From: JBKQHQ01 sp052148715
Lineage (GTDB): Bacteria > Pseudomonadota > Alphaproteobacteria > Rhizobiales > Xanthobacteraceae
Direction of reading: 5' to 3'
Length of the DNA: 9,877 nt
Assembly: GCA_052148715.1 (NCBI GenBank)
Contig: JBKQHQ010000033.1
Span: 1-9,877 of the forward strand
The position numbers and the translations under genes were made by a program. The notes under the pieces were generated by a model. The model saw nothing but the letters and a program-made list of their open reading frames with translations, was not told where the DNA came from and made no database searches. Shown piece after piece: positions 6,085 to 9,877 of this stretch (its first letter is position 1; every line of letters starts with the position of its first letter).

Positions 6085-7689
6085 AAGCGCTGCGAGGCGA
6101 TCAGCAATGGGAGGCGGGGCCCAGTCGGCCTTCAGGCCCAGATCCGCAAAAATGATCTGGGCCGCGTTGTAGCCCGGCAGCCCGGTGATGTTGCCGCCCG
6201 GATGGCTGCTCGAGCCGCACAGATAGAGGCCCGGCAGATGCGTCCGGTACTGCCCGGCGCCGGGGAAGGGACGATCGTCGCCGATCTGCCCGTTGGCGAA
6301 GGCCCCGATCAACAGATCGCCTTCGCGCATGTTAGGCAGGCAGCGCTCGACGTCGAGGGCCGAGCGCGTGAACGAGCCGAGCACGGCGTCGGCGAGATTG
6401 GGCGCGTGCCGCCGCCACAGGTCCAGCATCGCCACGCCGTGGCGCTCGCGCTCGGCGTCCCAGTGGCGCGGATCGCCGTTGAGCCGGTACGGCAGTTTCT
6501 CCCACATGAACGCCGTATGGTGACCGGCCGGCGCCTGGCTCGGATCGAAGACGGTCGGGCAGGCGCCCCACATCACCGTCGGCGGGATCGTTCCTAATTC
6601 GTGATGACGCACGATCTCGGGAAACTGGTCGACGTGATCGAGCCCCATGATCACCATGAAGGCGCGCTCGAGCTCGGGATGGTCGCGCGCGGCGCGGTAG
6701 CGCGGCGGCTCGCGCAGATTGAGGCTCAGGGCGAACAGCGGCGCCAGCAGATTATATTGGAAGCCGTCGACCTTGGCGCGGATCTCGCTCGGCAGCATTG
6801 ACGGGTCGAGCAGATCGAGAAAGGTCTGATGCGGGTTGAGCGAGGAAGCGATGACATGGCGGCTCCGGATCAGCTCGCCCGCCGCCGTCTCGACACCGAC
6901 GGCGCGGCCCTGCTCGGTGACGATCCGCTTCGGCTCGGTCATCAGACGGATCTCGCCGCCGCTCGCGCGCACGACGGATTCGAGCGCGCGCGACAAGGCG
7001 GCCGACCCGCCGCGCGACATCTGCGCCTTGGCCGGGCTCGCCAGCAGCGCGGCGATGTGATGCCCGAAGCCGCGCAGCCGCAGGTCCACCTCGCGCAGGC
7101 CGTTGAAGAACAAGAGCCCCGCCTGGATCGTCGGATGCTCGAACTCCTGGTGCACGAATTCGAGCGGAGAGCGCTCGCTGGCCGCGAGCAGGCGCCGGCC
7201 CTCGGTGCTGCCCTCCAGCAGACGCCGGCGCTCCTGCGGCGGGAGCGGCGGGGATCGACCTTCCCAGGCGAGAATGTTTTCAACGATCGGCACGAAGTCG
7301 TCGTGCCAGCGCCGCAAGGTGGCGGCGTCCTTGGCGCTGAACTCCGCAAACGAGGCGGCGGTGCGCTCGAAATCGGTCCACCACTGCAGCGCGCGCCCCT
7401 CGCTCGTCAGCAGCACGACATTGAGCTCCGGCTCGATGTAGTCCGCCCCCTGGCGCGCGAGGTCGAGATCGACGTACCACGGCATCGTCGTGATCGCCCG
7501 CTGAAAGAAGGCGTGGGTGTTGTGCAAAAAGCCCGGGAAGCGCGGATCCTCCAGGGTGCTCAGCCCGCCGCCGGCGATGGGACGGCGCTCGATCGCGACG
7601 GTTCTCAGGCCGGCACGGCCGAGATAGGCCTGCAGGATCATGCCGTTGTGACCGGCGCCGAGAATGATGGCGTCGTAGGTGCTCGACAT
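6082..7689 (-). CDS. Phytoene dehydrogenase-like FAD-dependent oxidoreductase (PYROXD2-like)
   Basis: This is a 535-residue flavoprotein of the CrtI/PYROXD2 amine-oxidase-like superfamily. The N-terminal dinucleotide-binding motif is GAGHNG (11-16), with E34 at the end of the second strand as the likely ribose-binding acid. The C-terminal FAD motif runs from GLYLCGSSSHPGG near 487 to the GLPGYNAA near 503-510. The motif GAGHNGM and the start MSSTYDAII fit the soluble bacterial homologues rather than the carotenoid desaturases, and no other crt genes are present. The start is fixed by the FAD motif, since the next methionine, M17, lies within or just after it; the ribosome site is weak (a GGGG one base from AAUG). 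Its 5' leader may contain the 7761-7863 repeat. It probably precedes and may be co-transcribed with the SDR gene. It presumably oxidises an unidentified substrate with O2 or a quinone as acceptor; this is inference. Confidence 0.85.
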   Translation of the reverse strand: MSSTYDAIILGAGHNGMILQAYLGRAGLRTVAIERRPIAGGGLSTLEDPRFPGFLHNTHAFFQRAITTMPWYVDLDLARQGADYIEPELNVVLLTSEGRALQWWTDFERTAASFAEFSAKDAATLRRWHDDFVPIVENILAWEGRSPPLPPQERRRLLEGSTEGRRLLAASERSPLEFVHQEFEHPTIQAGLLFFNGLREVDLRLRGFGHHIAALLASPAKAQMSRGGSAALSRALESVVRASGGEIRLMTEPKRIVTEQGRAVGVETAAGELIRSRHVIASSLNPHQTFLDLLDPSMLPSEIRAKVDGFQYNLLAPLFALSLNLREPPRYRAARDHPELERAFMVIMGLDHVDQFPEIVRHHELGTIPPTVMWGACPTVFDPSQAPAGHHTAFMWEKLPYRLNGDPRHWDAERERHGVAMLDLWRRHAPNLADAVLGSFTRSALDVERCLPNMREGDLLIGAFANGQIGDDRPFPGAGQYRTHLPGLYLCGSSSHPGGNITGLPGYNAAQIIFADLGLKADWAPPPIADRLAAL

Positions 7690-7760
7690 TCCCCGGGTCC
7701 GCTGTTGTTTGCGCGTGTAGCCGATCTAGTGCCGTGGCTCTGACGCTTGGCTCCACGCTC

Positions 7761-7863
7761 GTCATTCCGGGGCGCCGCGAAGCGGCGAGCCCGGAATCCA
7801 GTAACCCCAGCCTGCGATTACTGGGTTCCGGGCTCCCTCGCTGCGCTCGGGCCCCGGAATGAC
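7761..7863. repeat. MITE-like dispersed repeat with nested inverted repeats
   Basis: This 103-base unit is bounded by perfect 13-bp inverted termini: GTCATTCCGGGGC at 7761-7773 and GCCCCGGAATGAC at 7851-7863. Inside, 7787-7804 and 7818-7835 are an 18-bp inverted pair with one mismatch, around a short loop. A small CGCCGC/GCGGCG hairpin sits at 7773-7787. The termini are of a kind I recognise in many Bradyrhizobiaceae and Xanthobacteraceae intergenic regions. It encodes no protein and would need a transposase in trans. It fills part of the 323-base divergent intergenic region (7690-8012); the remainder holds the promoters and operators annotated separately, and 7690-7760 shows nothing I can name. 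Confidence 0.7.
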
Positions 7864-7898
7864 AGCCGAGGGGCGGAACCATTCATCAGAGCGACGAC

Positions 7899-7927
7899 AC
7901 TAGCACCCGTGCGCTCTTATCTGTCAA
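7899..7927 (-). promoter_or_regulatory. Possible divergent promoter for the FAD oxidoreductase
   Basis: On the - strand a perfect TTGACA (plus 7927-7922) is followed after 17 bases by GCTAGT (plus 7904-7899), which matches the -10 consensus at only 3 of 6 positions. It would transcribe towards 7689 with a leader of about 200 bases that includes the repeat. Its -35 box overlaps the upstream operator-like palindrome. The -35 is good, but the -10 is poor. Confidence 0.35.
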
Positions 7928-7943
7928 CCATCCAGTTGGTTAA
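7924..7943. promoter_or_regulatory. Operator-like site 1 (probable TetR-family target)
   Basis: Read on the - strand from 7941, the site is AACCAACTGGATGG and matches site 2 (from 7985) at 12 of 14 positions. It has the ACCA-N2-TGG core seen in several TetR-family operators, such as that of RutR. On the + strand there is also an AACCA-N6-TGGTT pairing (7926-7941). It overlaps the -35 box of the possible divergent promoter and is centred 55 bases from site 2. Confidence 0.5.
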
Positions 7944-7957
7944 TGCTACGTCTCGAA

Positions 7958-7986
7958 TTGACAGGGCCAGCCCTGCGGCCTATCAA
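7958..7986 (+). promoter_or_regulatory. Promoter of the DHDPS-family gene and TetR regulator
   Basis: A perfect -35 TTGACA (7958-7963) is followed after exactly 17 bases by TATCAA (7981-7986), which matches TATAAT at 4 of 6 positions. Transcription would start near 7993, leaving a leader of about 20 bases that carries AAGGG (8001-8005) before ATG 8013. The -10 box overlaps operator site 2, which is the classical layout for repression. Confidence 0.6.
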
Positions 7987-7997
7987 CCAAATGGTTG
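7984..7997. promoter_or_regulatory. Operator-like site 2, 14-bp perfect palindrome over the -10/+1 region
   Basis: CAACCA-AA-TGGTTG is a perfect palindrome with the ACCA-N2-TGGT core. It covers the end of the -10 box and the expected start of transcription of the downstream gene pair, so a bound protein would block RNA polymerase. The TetR regulator encoded second in that transcript is the obvious candidate, giving negative autoregulation. This is inferred from position and symmetry only. Confidence 0.55.
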
Positions 7998-8012
7998 GCA
8001 AAGGGTGCCAAA

Positions 8013-9074
8013 ATGCCTCTTTCGATCGTCGATCTTCCGCAAACCGTCCGCGACGCGCTGCACGGCGGGATCGTCATTCCGGCGCATCCCCTGGCGCTCA
8101 CGCAGGAGCGCGCGCTCGACACGCATCGGCAGCGCGCGCTCAGCCGCTACTACATCGACGCCGGCGCCGGTGGGTTGGCGGTCGGCGTGCATACGACCCA
8201 GTTCGCCATCCGTGAGGCCGGGCTTTACGAGCCGGTGCTAAAGCTCGCGCATGCGACCGCGCAGGAGTGGACCGACCGGCCGCTGGCGCTGATCGCCGGC
8301 GTCATCGGCAAGACCATGCAGGCGGTGCGCGAGGCCGATCTGGCGGTCGGTCTCGGCTATCATGCCGGGCTCCTGAGCCTTGCCGCCATGCGCGGCGCCG
8401 GCGAGGACGACCTCATCGCCCATTGCCGCGCGGTCGCCGCGCGCATCCCGCTGTTCGGCTTCTATCTGCAGCCGGCGGTCGGCGGGATTCCCTTGTCGGC
8501 GCGGTTCTGGCGGCGGTTCGCCGAGCTTGACAACGTCATCGGCATCAAGATCGCGCCGTTCAACCGCTATCACACCCTGGATGTGGTGCGCGGCGTGATC
8601 GATGCGTGCGCCGAAGGCCGCGTCGCACTCTACACCGGCAACGACGATCACATCGTGTTCGACCTGATCACGCCGTTCGCGCTCAAGCGCGGCGACGAGG
8701 AGGTTTCGGTGCGCATTCGCGGCGGACTTTTGGGCCACTGGAGCGTCTGGACCAAGGCCGCGGTCGTGCTGCACGCGCGCTGCCGCGCGGCAGCGGCCGG
8801 CGACACGATTGACGCTAGGCTGATCGCGCTCGACGCCAGGGTGACCGAATGCAATGCGGCGGTTTTCGACGTGGCCAACCAATTCCACGGCGTCATCGCC
8901 GGTTGCCATGAGGTGCTGCGCCGGCAGGGCTTGCTGGCCGGCATCTGGTGCCTCGATCCGAACGAAGGCCTGAGCCCCGGACAGGCGTCGGAGATCGATC
9001 GGGTGAGTCGTGCCTACCCCGAGCTCACGGACGACGCTTTTGTGGCGGAAAATCTCGAGCGGTGGCTGGCTTAG
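8013..9074 (+). CDS. Dihydrodipicolinate synthase family protein (class I aldolase/lyase)
   Basis: This 353-residue TIM barrel of the DHDPS/N-acetylneuraminate lyase superfamily is longer than E. coli DapA (292 residues). The active-site pair is clear: K179 in GIKIAPF is the Schiff-base lysine and Y151 in GFYLQP lies 28 residues before it, the spacing of DapA Y133/K161. It is not a lysine-biosynthesis DapA. The TTGES substrate loop is replaced by VHTTQ, and the position of DapA Arg138 (Y+5) is V156, so the carboxylate-binding arginine is missing. An aldol cleavage, hydratase-aldolase or dehydration of a different carbonyl substrate is expected. ATG 8013 is chosen because AAGGG at 8001-8005 sits 7 bases before it; the alternative TTG 7995 lies inside the operator. 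It is the first gene after a strong promoter and lies 33 bases before the TetR gene. Confidence 0.87.
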   Translation: MPLSIVDLPQTVRDALHGGIVIPAHPLALTQERALDTHRQRALSRYYIDAGAGGLAVGVHTTQFAIREAGLYEPVLKLAHATAQEWTDRPLALIAGVIGKTMQAVREADLAVGLGYHAGLLSLAAMRGAGEDDLIAHCRAVAARIPLFGFYLQPAVGGIPLSARFWRRFAELDNVIGIKIAPFNRYHTLDVVRGVIDACAEGRVALYTGNDDHIVFDLITPFALKRGDEEVSVRIRGGLLGHWSVWTKAAVVLHARCRAAAAGDTIDARLIALDARVTECNAAVFDVANQFHGVIAGCHEVLRRQGLLAGIWCLDPNEGLSPGQASEIDRVSRAYPELTDDAFVAENLERWLA

Positions 9075-9107
9075 TAGGGCGTGTTTCCAGCAAACAAAAA
9101 GCCTGCC

Positions 9108-9877
9108 ATGAGCAAATGCAACGGATCGGCCGGCGAGGCGCGGGGACGCAAGGGAGGCGCGCAGCGGCTCGATTCGCGCGCGCGGCTGCTCGAGGCCGCC
9201 ATCGACGAGTTCGCGCGCAACGGCCTGCTCGGCGCCCGCGTCGACGTCATCGCGCGGCGCGCCAAGATCAACAAACAGCTGATCTACCATTATTTCGGCG
9301 GCAAGGAGCAGCTCTACGTCGCGGTGCTCGAGCACGTCTATGCCGATATCCGCCGCAAGGAGCGCGCTTTGCGCCTGCAGGACAGCGATCCGTTGACCGC
9401 CATGCGCACGCTCGTCGGCTTCACCTTCGATTATGTGAGCCAAAACCGCGCGTTCGTGCGGCTGCTGACCAACGAGAATATTCTCGAGGCGAAATACGCG
9501 CGCCGCTCGAAGCGAATCAAGGAGACGCGCTCACCGCTGGTGGCGCTCATCGAGGAGACGCTGCGGCGGGGCGCTGCGGCCAAAATTTTTCGCGCGGGCC
9601 TCGACCCGGTGCAGCTCTATATCTCGATCGCCGGGCTGTGCTTCTTCTATGTGGCCAACATTCACACGCTTTCGGTCCTGTTCGAGCGCGACATGGCGAA
9701 GCGCACAGCGCTGCGCGAACGGCGCGAGCACGTGGTCGAATTCGTGCTCGGCTATTTGACCAATTCACCTCTCCCGAAGGGAGAGGTCGACCGAGCAAAG
9801 CGAGGGCGGGTGAGGGGTTACGGCCTCAAGGTGAGCGCGGCGTCCCCTCACCCGGCGCGCCAACGCGCGCCGACCTC
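9108..9877 (+). CDS. TetR/AcrR-family transcriptional regulator, 3' end outside the window
   Basis: This is a DNA-binding repressor-type regulator; 256 complete codons are visible and the frame is still open at the window edge. The N-terminal helix-turn-helix spans about residues 24-69, with RARLLEAAIDEFARNG followed by VDVIARRAKINKQLIYHYF and GGKEQLY, the TetR signature. The ligand domain has the FTFDY, LTNENI and DPVQLYISIAGLCFF stretches, which I associate with the TetR_C_29-type C-terminal domain. The natural protein would be expected to end near residue 220 (GYLTN), but the frame continues without a stop into a dispersed repeat. ATG 9108 has no clear ribosome site; GTG 9081 is possible. 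It probably shares a transcript with the preceding lyase gene and may repress the promoter at 7958-7986. The ligand is presumably a pathway intermediate (inference). Confidence 0.86.
   Translation, partial: MSKCNGSAGEARGRKGGAQRLDSRARLLEAAIDEFARNGLLGARVDVIARRAKINKQLIYHYFGGKEQLYVAVLEHVYADIRRKERALRLQDSDPLTAMRTLVGFTFDYVSQNRAFVRLLTNENILEAKYARRSKRIKETRSPLVALIEETLRRGAAAKIFRAGLDPVQLYISIAGLCFFYVANIHTLSVLFERDMAKRTALRERREHVVEFVLGYLTNSPLPKGEVDRAKRGRVRGYGLKVSAASPHPARQRAPT
9767..9877. repeat. Dispersed intergenic repeat with two inverted half-units (right end may be cut)
   Basis: A 9-bp hairpin ACCTCTCCC/GGGAGAGGT (9767-9775/9779-9787) opens the element. GGGTGAGGGG at 9808-9817 is the exact reverse complement of CCCCTCACCC at 9844-9853, and GAGGTCG at 9783-9789 pairs with CGACCTC at 9871-9877. 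Thus two copies of a GAGGTCG...GGGTGAGGGG unit face each other about 26 bases apart. I recognise this as a repeat common between genes in Bradyrhizobium-like genomes. Here it overlaps the open end of the TetR reading frame. The left hairpin could end transcription, but no T-run follows. Confidence 0.65.

Noticed and set aside
6829..7743. A 304-codon open frame on the + strand opposite the FAD oxidoreductase
   Set aside because: Low-complexity Arg/Ala/Gln-rich shadow; the - strand product has both FAD motifs.
7995..8012. TTG 7995 as start of the DHDPS-family gene
   Set aside because: It lies within the operator palindrome at the expected transcription start; AAGGG before ATG 8013 is far better.
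8013..9074. Naming this gene dapA (lysine biosynthesis)
   Set aside because: The TTGES loop and Arg138 equivalents are missing, the protein is about 60 residues longer, and the context is catabolic.
8238..9443. A 401-codon open frame on the - strand across the DHDPS-family and TetR genes
   Set aside because: It crosses two well-supported genes and has shadow-like composition.

Overview
The base composition, codon use and dispersed repeats point to a GC-rich alphaproteobacterium of the Hyphomicrobiales (Bradyrhizobium/Xanthobacteraceae-like). This assignment rests on gene families and repeat types recognised by eye, not on a database search. The window is chromosomal-style accessory metabolism: eight protein genes (one cut by the right edge), no RNA genes, no CRISPR and no transposase.

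Layout. Bases 1-122 hold a short palindromic repeat and the leader of the first gene. From 123 to 4896 five genes run on the + strand with gaps of 9-32 bases and look like one operon: a NitT/TauT-type ABC permease, its ATPase, a Gfo/Idh/MocA oxidoreductase, a DUF993 (dihydrodipicolinate-synthase-like) protein and a sugar-phosphate isomerase/epimerase-type TIM barrel. Two - strand genes follow, stopping 37 bases from the operon's end: an atypical NAD-dependent epimerase/dehydratase (4934-5959) and, transcribed before it, a phytoene-dehydrogenase-like FAD oxidoreductase (6082-7689). A 323-base divergent intergenic region (7690-8012) carries a MITE-like repeat, a good promoter and two related operator-like palindromes. 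It leads into a second, different dihydrodipicolinate-synthase-family protein (8013-9074) and a TetR-family regulator (from 9108, running off the window).

How they may work together. The set of dehydrogenase, metal-dependent TIM-barrel isomerase/dehydratase and aldolase/lyase-fold enzyme is the usual chemistry for catabolism of a polyol, cyclitol, glycoside or sugar acid. The transporter, however, belongs to a family better known for sulfonates, nitrate, pyrimidine precursors and aromatic acids. The divergent half adds an SDR-fold enzyme, a flavoprotein and a second lyase under a likely TetR autoregulatory circuit. The substrate cannot be named from sequence alone. The most interesting points are the uncharacterised pathway with two distinct class I aldolase-fold enzymes, the promoter/operator layout at 7899-8012, and dispersed repeats that form the 3' ends of two genes.
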